DNA of 53,520 nucleotides from Prevotella sp. (GCA_017508965.1 JAFWQT010000043.1:1-53520); one strand, 5' to 3'; positions 33,271 to 41,963 are shown, counted from the stretch's first letter. Notes: a model not told the origin generated them from the sequence alone. Program-made: numbers and translations.

Positions 33271-34476
33271 TTATTTTTTTACGATGTTGAATTTAATGTT
33301 GGCAAGTATCTTGTCGTTCTTGTAGGCATCGGCAATGCCGCCGATGATATACTTGATTCCTGTGGTCTTGTTCAGGTTCTTACGGATGGTTTTGCCCGAG
33401 TCGTCATTCACGGCTTCAATCCAGACAGGCATTTCCTGCTGAATCAGTTTCAGTTGCTCGCCCGAAGGATTCATCTTGCCGTCCATATCGATGGTGAGCA
33501 GATGGGTGTAAGGACTCTGCTGGTCGTCGATTCTTTCAACGGCACCCACACCCACGGTGGCGTTCTGCGTGCGATAGTTCTCGGGGTTCATCACGTAGGT
33601 GTCGTCTTGAAGTGTAGACTGCAGGTTGGCCTTGAGCTTCATGTGGCAGCGGCCCTTGCGGTCGGAACGGCACTCAAGCTGGTTCTTGTGGGCAACGCCA
33701 AACTCATTAGTCATGTCGAAAGAGACGTCGCTGAAGGTGGTGAAGGCACAGTAGTTCTCAATGCCGTGCTTCACCTCGCTGAATGGAATGTTTTTGTTGA
33801 GCCAGGCCAGCACATCGCGGTCGCCGATGACAAACATGAAATACGGACGCTTCACGCCCTCGAGTTCTTCGCCGCCCTTGCTGTAATAGTACATTCCCTT
33901 GAATTCAGACTTCATCCGGAACACCTCAACGCTCAGGTTCTTCAGCTTACGGCGATACTTGGTGAAGGCATTGCGGATGTCAATCTGGCGGTTGATGAAG
34001 AATTTCTCGGCCTCGCCGTCAGGCACGTCGAGAATGCAGTCGCTCACGAAAATGCTTACCGTATTCTTGTTCTGTGTAGCAAGCATCATCTCAATCATCT
34101 GTGCAATATCAGAATTAGCACGGCTTCCGCCTGCTTGCTTGAAAATTTCGGGATTCATGTCGGTGATGAAGCTCTTCAGCGAACCGCCGTAGGGAATCAC
34201 CTGCGTGTTGATGAAATTCAGTTGGGGAGCGCTTTGCGAATAGCTGGCCATCGTGCTTACATAGCTGTAGATGGCGTCTTTCAGTTCGGCGCCAGTACCC
34301 ATGTAACCGTCCATACTGCCTGAATTCTCGATGTAAACCTTGATTTGCGGCTGGGCTTCCTTCAGTTCTGTCTTAACGGTTTCCCACTTCACGACAAGGT
34401 TGTGCTCACGTGGAATGAGCATGTAGATGATAAGCAATAAAATGACGATTGTTGCTGGTATAATGACTTTTTTCAT
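33271..34476 (-). CDS. Membrane-anchored von Willebrand factor A domain protein (operon gene 1)
   Basis: 401 residues. One N-terminal membrane helix (about 4-22) is followed by a vWA-like fold. The metal-site motif DxSxS appears as IENSGSM, with Glu50 in place of the usual Asp, then Ser52 and Ser54. SRANSDIAQMIEMML and VSIFVSDCILDVP supply the later positions. The C-terminal 180 residues are a separate beta-rich region. The helix may be an uncleaved anchor, putting the vWA domain in the periplasm. vWA proteins usually mediate protein contacts. It is the first gene of the operon, with a -7 box 24 bp upstream. Confidence 0.8.
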   Translation of the reverse strand: MKKVIIPATIVILLLIIYMLIPREHNLVVKWETVKTELKEAQPQIKVYIENSGSMDGYMGTGAELKDAIYSYVSTMASYSQSAPQLNFINTQVIPYGGSLKSFITDMNPEIFKQAGGSRANSDIAQMIEMMLATQNKNTVSIFVSDCILDVPDGEAEKFFINRQIDIRNAFTKYRRKLKNLSVEVFRMKSEFKGMYYYSKGGEELEGVKRPYFMFVIGDRDVLAWLNKNIPFSEVKHGIENYCAFTTFSDVSFDMTNEFGVAHKNQLECRSDRKGRCHMKLKANLQSTLQDDTYVMNPENYRTQNATVGVGAVERIDDQQSPYTHLLTIDMDGKMNPSGEQLKLIQQEMPVWIEAVNDDSGKTIRKNLNKTTGIKYIIGGIADAYKNDKILANIKFNIVKK

Positions 34477-34499
34477 AATCGCTTTTAAAATATTGACTG

Positions 34500-34507
34500 C
34501 AAAATTA
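34500..34507 (-). promoter_or_regulatory. Probable -7 box for the vWA-tubulin-actin operon
   Basis: TAATTTTG on the minus strand, 24 bp before the ATG at 34476; matches TAnnTTTG. The -33 region reads CTTTCC rather than TTTG. The gap upstream also holds array 3. Confidence 0.5.
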
Positions 34508-34591
34508 CAAAAAAAGTTGCATTCCGGAAAGATATAACTTCGTTATCTGTCGTTTTTTTAGGTTTTTTATTAGATGCTTTTCTGTGTTTTA

Positions 34592-34701
34592 TCCGTCAGA
34601 ATAGTTTCATCTGCCCATTGGAAGCATCGTTTCCGCCCATTGGAAGCATCGTTTCCGTCCATCAGAAGCAACCCTTCCGCCCAATGGAAGCATCAAAGCT
34701 T
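34592..34701 (+). repeat. Array 3 of 22-bp register repeats (type B)
   Basis: Five units of exactly 22 bp start at 34592, 34614, 34636, 34658 and 34680. Units 2 and 3 are identical. The core is TTTCCGCCCATTGGAAGC or a variant (CATCAGAAGC in unit 4, as in array 1). Within a unit, TTCC and GGAA can pair around the CCCAT segment. The last unit overlaps the final 9 bp of the minus-strand TPR gene, including its TGA stop (34693-34695). Confidence 0.88.
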
Positions 34702-35283
34702 CGCCTTGATTCCAGGCAGCATCTTTCGTATTTGGGTGATGCGGGCCTTCATGTCGGGTGTGTTACGGTATTGTTCGTAGCAGCTTAGTGCGTTCTGGAA
34801 GGCTTCGTGTGCTTTCTCCCAGTCCTCAAGGAACATGTGGCAGAATCCTATCCTGTACCAGGCATCACCCTTTTCATTGTCGTAGCACACCGACAGTTGT
34901 TTCTCGTAGAGTGGGATGCATTGCTTGTAATGGCCGAGGTTGAAGTGACTCTCGGCATCAGCGTAATAGTAAAAGCTTCGCTCGTGGGGGGCATAGGCTC
35001 CGAGTGAGTCAACTACGGCATCGAAATATTGGGTAGATTTTTCGTAATCCCATTCGTAATAATAGCAAACGCCCATATAGGCCTTGAAGCGAGGATTCAA
35101 GTCGTAGGCCTTATCCAGCTTTTGGAATATGAGTAACGCCTCGTGGTATTTACCCGACGAGAAATACTCGATGGCACGTCCTAATTGTTCGGCATCTTCC
35201 GATTTCTGGCGGCGCTGGGCTGATGCGGGTTGCACAGCCAGACAGGCAAGCAGAAGGATGAAAGCAAACAATCTCGTCATCAT
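34693..35283 (-). CDS. Exported tetratricopeptide-repeat protein
   Basis: 196 residues from ATG 35283; a TTG two codons upstream is less likely. Signal peptide (MMTRLFAFILLLACLAVQPASAQ). Then about four TPR-like helix pairs: EQLGRAIEYFSSGKYHEALL, AYMGVCYYYEWDYEKSTQYF, AESHFNLGHYKQCIPLYEK and YRIGFCHMFLEDWEKAHEAF. TPR domains bind partner proteins; the partner is unknown. It follows the M64 peptidase gene by 16 bp and is the last gene of the ftsK-led operon. Confidence 0.8.
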   Translation of the reverse strand: MMTRLFAFILLLACLAVQPASAQRRQKSEDAEQLGRAIEYFSSGKYHEALLIFQKLDKAYDLNPRFKAYMGVCYYYEWDYEKSTQYFDAVVDSLGAYAPHERSFYYYADAESHFNLGHYKQCIPLYEKQLSVCYDNEKGDAWYRIGFCHMFLEDWEKAHEAFQNALSCYEQYRNTPDMKARITQIRKMLPGIKAKL

Positions 35284-35299
35284 GTTCAAAATATAGGAA

Positions 35300-36535
35300 T
35301 TACTCTTTGTCGGTATAGAAACGAATCAGCCTTTCGATGGCTCTCTGGCACACAGGACAGAATTCGGGATGCTCGTTGGTGCGCATCCGGCAGTCTTCAT
35401 AGGCACGATAAACGCCCTTCAAGCTATAGCCAGCACCTTCGCGTAAACCAGCCCCAACAGACTCCATATCCTTCCACTTGCTGTCAAAATCTTTCAGCGT
35501 TGTGATGTTAGGTTCCCACGGCTCGATATCACTTGGATACATGGGAATCTGCTCGTTCTCGTAGGCATATTCGTCGGCTAGTCCGGCAAAAGAATGTCCG
35601 AACTCGTGAACCACCACCGACTTATAGCTTCTGTGGTGCGTCATGCTCAGGTTATAGCTGTTCAATATGCCGCCACCGCCATAGTTGTCGGTATTCACTA
35701 ACACGATAATATGCTCGTAGGGAATTCCTGCAAGCACGTCGTGTAACTGCTTTAGATTTAGTGTGGTTAGGTATCTGTCGCTATAGAAAGTGTCAAAGTG
35801 GCTTCCGAGTGCAGTATCGAGCCAGATTCCATCATGTGGAATGCTTGTCCCGGAATCCTTCGAGGGACTTTTCACGGCTACGATATTGAACCTGTCGCGC
35901 AGTTTCTTGAAGGGCTCATGACTGAATAGTGCTTCCACCGCCGTGTTGACGTCATCAAGGAAAACGTCCATCTCGTGCTGCTGGTATCCTTCTGCCACAT
36001 AGGCGATGTGAATGCAGTTCAGGGTGTCTTTTGATTGTTGGATAATTTCATAAGGAGTTTTATCCTTTCCAATTTGGCGTATAAGTATATCCGAGGGACT
36101 GACGGAGTGGGTGAGTGAGGTCGTTATTTCGCGCCTGTTGTTCCTCAGGTTCACGGTTACGTCAATCGTATCTTTGGGCATAGGAATCAGGAAAACGTTC
36201 TCGAAACTGCGTTGCGAGGTTTCTGCTTCGGGATACGAGAGCCATTCCTGGAAAAGAGTAGAGAATGAATTGGTGTAGATGACCTGCTGTGAACGGTGGT
36301 CGCGCACGATAATCTGGCCGTTGCCCTCCACGGGAAGCTGAGCCAGCCTGTGGCGCTTTCCATACCATCGTGGCATCATGTTCAGCTTGTCCACATAGAT
36401 GTTCTGCTGGCGCGAATTACCGGCAAAAATGTAATCTATGCGTACGGTGGAATCGCGGAAAAATGTATCGAAGTGTTGCGCTTTTGCCGATGGAATGGCA
36501 AAAAAGCCCAAAATGGCAAGAATCAGGAATCTCAT
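35300..36535 (-). CDS. M64-family (IgA peptidase-like) metallopeptidase, exported
   Basis: 411 residues from ATG 36535, which overlaps the upstream stop as ATGA and gives a good signal peptide (MRFLILAILGFFAIPSAKA). The zinc site is VVHEFGHSFAGLADEY near residue 285 (HExxH with a downstream Asp-Glu). Before it come IAYVAEGYQ and VNTDNYGGGGI, both usual in M64 proteins of Bacteroidetes. The C-terminus has a Cys pair (CPVCQRAIERL). The N-terminal 160 residues form the separate M64 N-terminal domain. The name comes from a Clostridium IgA protease, but the substrate in Bacteroidetes is unknown. Confidence 0.88.
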   Translation of the reverse strand: MRFLILAILGFFAIPSAKAQHFDTFFRDSTVRIDYIFAGNSRQQNIYVDKLNMMPRWYGKRHRLAQLPVEGNGQIIVRDHRSQQVIYTNSFSTLFQEWLSYPEAETSQRSFENVFLIPMPKDTIDVTVNLRNNRREITTSLTHSVSPSDILIRQIGKDKTPYEIIQQSKDTLNCIHIAYVAEGYQQHEMDVFLDDVNTAVEALFSHEPFKKLRDRFNIVAVKSPSKDSGTSIPHDGIWLDTALGSHFDTFYSDRYLTTLNLKQLHDVLAGIPYEHIIVLVNTDNYGGGGILNSYNLSMTHHRSYKSVVVHEFGHSFAGLADEYAYENEQIPMYPSDIEPWEPNITTLKDFDSKWKDMESVGAGLREGAGYSLKGVYRAYEDCRMRTNEHPEFCPVCQRAIERLIRFYTDKE

Positions 36536-36912
36536 TTGCGTTTTTGCTTTAGTTCTTTCCATAGATATTTCACATAGTCGTGCTCCCAGTCGCTTTCCTT
36601 GAAGCGCCGGTCGCCGTATTGCAGTATGTCTATGTCTACGGGGATATATCCGTCGTTCGAGTCTTCCTTATTGCGTCCGCAGCTGGTTTCCAGTTGTTTG
36701 AACCATTGTTTCAGTTCCTCATACGGCATATTGGTGGTAATCTGTGCCAGCGCATTTATGTAATAACCGTCGCTTCCATCGATGGGTTTTGTGCGCATGA
36801 ACTGCGTAAACCTGATGTCAGAACCAAACATCCCTCCCAGATACTCGCGTATTGAGAGGGCGTTGTCATGCTGGTTGCAATTAGTTCCTACGGCTATGAT
36901 TACCTTTGCCAT
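36532..36912 (-). CDS. HPPK (FolK)-like small protein, possibly not catalytic
   Basis: 126 residues from ATG 36912, shorter than usual FolK (about 150-160). The fold start AKVIIAVGTN and the DIDILQYGD segment (equivalent to the metal-binding LDLDI of HPPK) suggest 6-hydroxymethyl-7,8-dihydropterin pyrophosphokinase. However, the Arg that normally precedes LDLDI is missing (DGYIPVDIDIL), and the total length is low. It may be a degenerate paralogue rather than the folate enzyme. A longer upstream frame overlaps the LolA-like gene and is not supported. It lies 5 bp after the LolA-like gene. Confidence 0.65.
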   Translation of the reverse strand: MAKVIIAVGTNCNQHDNALSIREYLGGMFGSDIRFTQFMRTKPIDGSDGYYINALAQITTNMPYEELKQWFKQLETSCGRNKEDSNDGYIPVDIDILQYGDRRFKESDWEHDYVKYLWKELKQKRK

Positions 36913-36917
36913 ACTTG

Positions 36918-37511
36918 CTATCTGAGGTCGATTACTTCTGCATTGGGGAAATCCTTTGCGTTGAAGCGGAACTGACTGTCCTTGATTTTCTCTTTCTTGA
37001 ACTTGCTGATGGCAATTTCGCTCCATCCTTTCGCAGTCTTCATCTTCACATAGGTGGGGATGTACTGGTTGTTGATGGTGATATACATCTCGGTTATGGT
37101 GCGCTGCGGGTTGTTGGCCGTCAGGTGTACTTCATATCCGTTGCTGACGGTCTTGCTTGTCATGTCGTAGCCCATGTTGTAGAGATTGATGAAACGGTAG
37201 GGGTTCATCATCTGCTGCTGGGCCTGAGTGGGTGTTGAGACGTTCACCTCTTCGGTAGATGCCATGTAGGTCCATTGCGTCTTACCGTCGTACCACGTCT
37301 TGGCCTGCGGGGTGTTGGCCATGAATTTCTTGCCCTTGATGGCAATGGTTCCGGCAGCATTCCCGTACTTGCCCTTCATCACGAAGAAGGCGGTGGCACC
37401 GCTCTTTGTGTTTACGTTGGCAGCTGTTTTGTCCAATATCTGTTTGGCTGTCTGTGCATTGCCTGTAATGGTTGCAAGCATGCACACGATTGCAAATAAT
37501 ATTCTTTTCAT
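36918..37511 (-). CDS. lolA: LolA-like periplasmic lipoprotein carrier
   Basis: 197 residues with a signal peptide (MKRILFAIVCMLATITGNAQ). The mature protein has the LolA-like pattern: AKQILDKTAANVNTKSG at the start, FFVMKGKYG.AAGTIAIKGKKF strands, TWYDGKTQWTYM, and GWSEIAISKF later. LolA ferries lipoproteins to the outer membrane. Its place directly after ftsK is a frequent Bacteroidetes arrangement. Confidence 0.8.
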   Translation of the reverse strand: MKRILFAIVCMLATITGNAQTAKQILDKTAANVNTKSGATAFFVMKGKYGNAAGTIAIKGKKFMANTPQAKTWYDGKTQWTYMASTEEVNVSTPTQAQQQMMNPYRFINLYNMGYDMTSKTVSNGYEVHLTANNPQRTITEMYITINNQYIPTYVKMKTAKGWSEIAISKFKKEKIKDSQFRFNAKDFPNAEVIDLR

Positions 37512-37573
37512 GTCGTAATCTTTTTAAAGTTAAATTCGTTTCTATGACGTTCAACCCGTGGGAAGGTTTAATG

Positions 37574-40030
37574 TCAGCTCCTGAGCGCCGTCAGCAGCGA
37601 ATCCAGGCTTGCGGGGTCTGTAATCAGCACCTCACGGGGCTTCGAACCCTGTGCCGGTCCTACAATTCCTGCCTTTTCCAGCTGGTCCATCAGTCGTCCC
37701 GCACGGTTATAGCCAATCGCAAACCGACGCTGAATCATACTCGTGGAACCCTGCTGCGAGATGACGATGGCATGCGCAGCCTCTTCAAACAGCGGGTCAA
37801 GGTTGTGGGAGTCGAGGGCGCCTCCAGCCACCATTCCGTCTTCTTCGTCAGTTGAGGGCTCTGGCAACTCCAGGGGCTCCACCGGTCCGGGCTGTTCTTC
37901 GATGAATTTGTTGATGCGCTCCACCTCAGGTGTGTCAACAAAGGCACATTGCACACGCACAGGATCGGTACCTGCAGAGTAGAGCATGTCGCCTCGTCCT
38001 ATAAGCTGGTTGGCTCCCGTTCGGTCGAGAATGGTCTGCGAGTCAATTCGTGCACTCACCTTGAAGGCAATACGTCCGGGGAAGTTGGCCTTGATATTAC
38101 CCGTGATAATCTTCGTGGTGGGTCGCTGGGTGGCTATCACCATGTGGATGCCAACGGCACGTGCCAGCTGGGCGATGCGTGCAATAGGCAGTTCTATTTC
38201 CTTGCCGGCTGTCATAATCAAATCGCCGAATTCATCGATGATCACCACGATGTAAGGCATATAGTCGTGTCCGTCGGTCAGCTTCAGCTTGTGGTTGACG
38301 AATTTGTTGTTGTATTCCTTGATGTTGCGGGCTCCGGCCATCTTCAGCAGGTCGTATCTGTGGTCCATCAGTTTGCAGAGCGAGTTCAGCGTGCGAATCA
38401 CTTTCGTCACATCCGTAATGATGGCTTCTTCCTCTCCGGTGTCGTCGGGAATCTGGGCCATGAAGTGGTTCACAATAGGCGCATAGATAGAGAATTCCAC
38501 CTTCTTGGGGTCGACCAGCACGAACTTCAGCTCGTTGGGATGCTTCTTATATAATAAAGAGGTGATGATGGCATTCAGTCCTACGGATTTACCCTGACCC
38601 GTTGCACCTGCAACCAGCAGGTGGGGGATTTTCGCCAGATCAACCATGAACACTTCGTTCGTGATGGTCTTACCCAATGCCAGCGGCAGTTCCATCGAGG
38701 TTTCCTGGAATTTCCTTGAGTTCAGAATACTCTCCATCGAAACGATGTTGGGTTTGGTGTTAGGCACCTCAATACCTATCGTGCCCTTGCCGGGAATCGG
38801 AGCTATAATTCGGATTCCAAGGGCTGAGAGTGATAGTGCAATGTCGTCCTCAAGATTACGGATTTTAGAGATGCGTACGCCCTCGGCAGGGGTCAGCTCA
38901 TAGAGCGTGATGGTGGGACCCACGGTGGCCGAAATACTTGAAATCTTCACTCCAAACGAGTTCAGCACCTCTATAATACGGTTCTTGTTGGCGGTCTGCT
39001 CCTTCATGTCGATATAGGGCTTACCGTCGTTGTCGTACCGCTTCAGCAAGTCAAGCGTGGGATACTTGTATTTCAGGAAAGGCTCCTTCGGGTTGATGGG
39101 CGTTGAGAGGTCGGGCTCTCCCTGCACACTCTTGCCGTCGGCCTTTTCTCCCTCTTTGGCTACCGTAATGGCCATTTCGCCAATACTGTCGGTTTCATCG
39201 CCTTTCTGCGGTTTTTCCGTTTTCTGCGGCTTGTTATTTTCCTCGGTTTCATCGGGAACGATTTCCAAAGGACTATTGCCCACGTTCGTCAGGTCGATGG
39301 TCTCGCTTGGAGTGGGATCGCCATAGACAGGTGCAGCCTCGGGCTCGCTGTCCTCGTTGGTCATGTTGGTAATCTTGAACTTCACGCGGTCTGTAATGAT
39401 ACTGACGGGGTTCAGGATTTTACGGATAACGTTAATGGTCTCGTTGCTGATATAGGTCAGGAACACGATGGCCACCAGTCCCAATACAACCATCAGTCCG
39501 GGAGAACCAATCACATTTTCAAGCCATTGCATCACGAACACGCCATGATCGCCGCCGGGATTATACACCTGGTCACCCATGATAGGCGTTAGGAACTTGG
39601 CAAAAAGCACCGAGCACCACAGCATGATGACCACCAGCGAAAGAAACCATTTAAAGAGGCTCAATTTCTTATAGGCGCCTGACATACGCAGTCCCACAAC
39701 GGCCAGCAGCACGGGGATGGCAAAGGCTGCCAGACCGAAACAGCGTGAGATGAAGAAGTAGGAGAGCAGGGCTCCCGTGGAGCCGCAGGCATTCATGAAC
39801 TCGCGTTTTTCGTTGGTCCATTCACCAGGACGCAGGTCGAGCACCAGACTCTGGTCGGCCTCTCCCGTTGAGAAATAGCTGATGAATGCAATTGTCAGGA
39901 ATACGGCAAACAAAAACAGAGCGACACCAAAGATGCCGTTGAAAATGTCGCTTTGAAAAAAAGTATTTATGCCGAGAGCTTCCCCGAAAGATTTTGCAGG
40001 ACGGGCTTGCTTTTGCTTTTTCTTTGCCAT
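37574..40030 (-). CDS. ftsK: DNA translocase FtsK/SpoIIIE family
   Basis: 818 residues from ATG 40030. Four membrane helices fill about residues 25-185; a variable acidic linker follows (about 205-300); then the motor: GATGQGKSVGLNAII (Walker A), YIVVIIDEFGDLIMT (Walker B), and VIATQRPTTKIITGNIKANF. The C-terminal gamma winged helix is present (VISQQGSTSMIQRRFAIGYN). FtsK pumps chromosome ends through the septum and activates dimer resolution. An in-frame upstream extension of 17 residues would overlap the promoter box at 40059. It leads an operon with LolA-like, HPPK-like, M64 and TPR genes. Confidence 0.95.
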   Translation of the reverse strand: MAKKKQKQARPAKSFGEALGINTFFQSDIFNGIFGVALFLFAVFLTIAFISYFSTGEADQSLVLDLRPGEWTNEKREFMNACGSTGALLSYFFISRCFGLAAFAIPVLLAVVGLRMSGAYKKLSLFKWFLSLVVIMLWCSVLFAKFLTPIMGDQVYNPGGDHGVFVMQWLENVIGSPGLMVVLGLVAIVFLTYISNETINVIRKILNPVSIITDRVKFKITNMTNEDSEPEAAPVYGDPTPSETIDLTNVGNSPLEIVPDETEENNKPQKTEKPQKGDETDSIGEMAITVAKEGEKADGKSVQGEPDLSTPINPKEPFLKYKYPTLDLLKRYDNDGKPYIDMKEQTANKNRIIEVLNSFGVKISSISATVGPTITLYELTPAEGVRISKIRNLEDDIALSLSALGIRIIAPIPGKGTIGIEVPNTKPNIVSMESILNSRKFQETSMELPLALGKTITNEVFMVDLAKIPHLLVAGATGQGKSVGLNAIITSLLYKKHPNELKFVLVDPKKVEFSIYAPIVNHFMAQIPDDTGEEEAIITDVTKVIRTLNSLCKLMDHRYDLLKMAGARNIKEYNNKFVNHKLKLTDGHDYMPYIVVIIDEFGDLIMTAGKEIELPIARIAQLARAVGIHMVIATQRPTTKIITGNIKANFPGRIAFKVSARIDSQTILDRTGANQLIGRGDMLYSAGTDPVRVQCAFVDTPEVERINKFIEEQPGPVEPLELPEPSTDEEDGMVAGGALDSHNLDPLFEEAAHAIVISQQGSTSMIQRRFAIGYNRAGRLMDQLEKAGIVGPAQGSKPREVLITDPASLDSLLTALRS

Positions 40031-40058
40031 TCGAAGTGTGTTCTTTTTAAATCTTGTG

Positions 40059-40066
40059 CAAAAGTA
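40059..40066 (-). promoter_or_regulatory. Probable -7 box for ftsK
   Basis: TACTTTTG on the minus strand, 28 bp before the ftsK ATG; matches TAnnTTTG. Confidence 0.45.
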
Positions 40067-40109
40067 ATAGATTTTTCGCACATATCGCCATAAAATCGTA
40101 TTTTTTTGC

Positions 40110-40117
40110 TAATTTTG
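40110..40117 (+). promoter_or_regulatory. Probable -7 box for the exonuclease gene
   Basis: TAATTTTG matches TAnnTTTG, 11 bp before the ATG at 40129, giving a very short leader. Divergent from the ftsK box 43 bp away. Confidence 0.5.
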
Positions 40118-40128
40118 CACCGATTTTT

Positions 40129-40758
40129 ATGAAGACTCTATATAAGAAGTTTGACAAAAAACTGATTTCATCGCTCCCTTTGGTGAAATTCGAAGGCAGG
40201 ATAGTGGTGGTTGTCTCCCGGCAGGAGGCCGCTCGTGCTGTTGACTTCCTTCTTTCGCAGCCCATTCTTGGGGTGGATACCGAGACACGTCCCTCGTTTA
40301 AGAAGGGCAATCAGCACATGGTTTCCCTGTTGCAGGTGGCCACTCACGATGTGTGTTTCCTGTTCCGCCTAAACTTTCTTGGGCTTTCCGACGAGATTAA
40401 GCGTCTCATCGAAGATACCACGGTTCCGAAGATTGGACTCTCGTGGCACGACGATATACTGCAACTGAAGAGAAGGGGAGAGTTCAAGCCCGGTTATTTC
40501 GTGGACCTTCAGCAGCATGTGGGCGAGCTGGGAGTCGAGGATTTGTCGCTCCAAAAACTCTATGCCAATTTCTTTGGCATGCGTATTTCGAAGAACCAGC
40601 AGCTCAGCAACTGGGAGGGCGACGTGCTGCAGGATAAACAGAAGGTTTATGCTGCTACCGATGCCTGGGCGTGCATCATGCTTTATGAGGAACTCATGCG
40701 CCTCAAGGCTGAGGGCGACTATCAGCTGATAGACACCGAGAAGCCCGCAGCTGAATAA
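40129..40758 (+). CDS. 3'-5' exonuclease domain protein (DEDDy type, RNase D-like)
   Basis: 209 residues from ATG 40129. It carries the DEDDy set: GVDTETRPSF (Asp and Glu of motif I), KIGLSWHDDILQL (motif II region), and KVYAATDAWACIMLYEEL (Tyr and Asp of motif III). Such enzymes trim the 3' ends of RNA or DNA; there is no HRDC domain, so it is not full RNase D. Upstream frame extension would cover the promoter box. The RlmI-like gene starts 23 bp downstream. Confidence 0.88.
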   Translation: MKTLYKKFDKKLISSLPLVKFEGRIVVVVSRQEAARAVDFLLSQPILGVDTETRPSFKKGNQHMVSLLQVATHDVCFLFRLNFLGLSDEIKRLIEDTTVPKIGLSWHDDILQLKRRGEFKPGYFVDLQQHVGELGVEDLSLQKLYANFFGMRISKNQQLSNWEGDVLQDKQKVYAATDAWACIMLYEELMRLKAEGDYQLIDTEKPAAE

Positions 40759-40781
40759 TTGATGCGAAACGTTAGTTGATT

Positions 40782-41963
40782 ATGTATAAGTCAATATATT
40801 TAAAAAGAGGAAAGGAAGAGAGCCTCCGCAGGTTTCATCCCTGGGTGTTCTCGGGTGCCATTCAGAAAATGGACGAGGGCATCAGCGAGGGTTCCCTGGT
40901 GAGGGTTCTTTCAGAAAAGGGCGATTTTATCGCTGTAGGACACTATCAGATAGGTTCCATTGCGGTACGTGTGCTTTCGTTTAGGGATATCCAGATTGAC
41001 GATGATTTCTGGGAATCGCGCCTGGAGTCGGCTCTTCAGATGCGCCTGGCCCTGGATATTGCAGATAACCCGCAGAACAATACCTACCGACTGGTGCATG
41101 GCGAGGGTGACAACCTGCCGGGACTGGTCATCGACTGCTATGGACCGACGGCCGTGATGCAGGCTCATAGCGTGGGCATTCATCTCTGTCGCAAGTCTAT
41201 TGCTGCTTGTCTTGTCCGTGTCATGGGCAACCGCATCCAGCATGTCTACTATAAAAGCGAGACCACGCTTCCCTTTAAGGCTGAACTGGGACAGGAGAAC
41301 GGCTTTATTGTGGGCAGTTCAGATGATAATACAGCTATCGAGAACGGACTGAAATTCCATGTTGACTGGCTACGGGGCCAGAAGACGGGTTTCTTCGTTG
41401 ACCAGCGTGAGAACCGCTCACTCCTGGAAAGCTATGCCCGTGATAAGAGCGTGCTCAATATGTTCTGCTATACAGGCGGCTTCTCTTTCTATGCCATGAG
41501 GGGTGGGGCCAAGCTAGTTCATTCCGTAGACAGTTCTGCAAAGGCCATCGAACTGACCAATGCCAACGTGGAGCTTAATTTCCCTGGCGACACCCGTCAT
41601 CAGGCTTTCTGCGAAGATGCGTTCCGTTTCCTTGACCGTGCCGCCGATAAATACGATCTCATCATTCTCGATCCTCCTGCATTTGCCAAGCATCGCGCAG
41701 CCCTGCATAATGCCCTGAAAGGCTATACCCGACTGAATCGTGTCGCCCTGGAAGGCATTAAGAAGGGTGGAATACTTTTTACGTTCAGTTGTTCGCAGGT
41801 GGTCACCAAAGAGCATTTCCGTAATGCTGTGTTCACGGCTGCTGCCCAGAGTGGTCGCAAGGTGCGCATTCTGCACCAGCTTCACCAGCCTGCCGACCAT
41901 CCCGTCAATATCTATCACCCCGAAGGCGAATATCTGAAGGGTCTTGTGCTCTACGTAGAATGA
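40782..41963 (+). CDS. RlmI-like SAM-dependent rRNA (cytosine-C5) methyltransferase
   Basis: 393 residues from ATG 40782 (a TTG two codons upstream is in frame). The N-terminal PUA domain (RRFHPWVFSGAI, RVLSEKGDFIAVG) is followed by the methyltransferase: GFFVDQRENR, NMFCYTGGFSFYAM (SAM motif), LIILDPPAFAKHR, and FTFSCSQVV with the catalytic-type Cys. E. coli RlmI methylates C1962 of 23S rRNA. The stop overlaps the tilS start by 4 nt. Confidence 0.88.
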   Translation: MYKSIYLKRGKEESLRRFHPWVFSGAIQKMDEGISEGSLVRVLSEKGDFIAVGHYQIGSIAVRVLSFRDIQIDDDFWESRLESALQMRLALDIADNPQNNTYRLVHGEGDNLPGLVIDCYGPTAVMQAHSVGIHLCRKSIAACLVRVMGNRIQHVYYKSETTLPFKAELGQENGFIVGSSDDNTAIENGLKFHVDWLRGQKTGFFVDQRENRSLLESYARDKSVLNMFCYTGGFSFYAMRGGAKLVHSVDSSAKAIELTNANVELNFPGDTRHQAFCEDAFRFLDRAADKYDLIILDPPAFAKHRAALHNALKGYTRLNRVALEGIKKGGILFTFSCSQVVTKEHFRNAVFTAAAQSGRKVRILHQLHQPADHPVNIYHPEGEYLKGLVLYVE

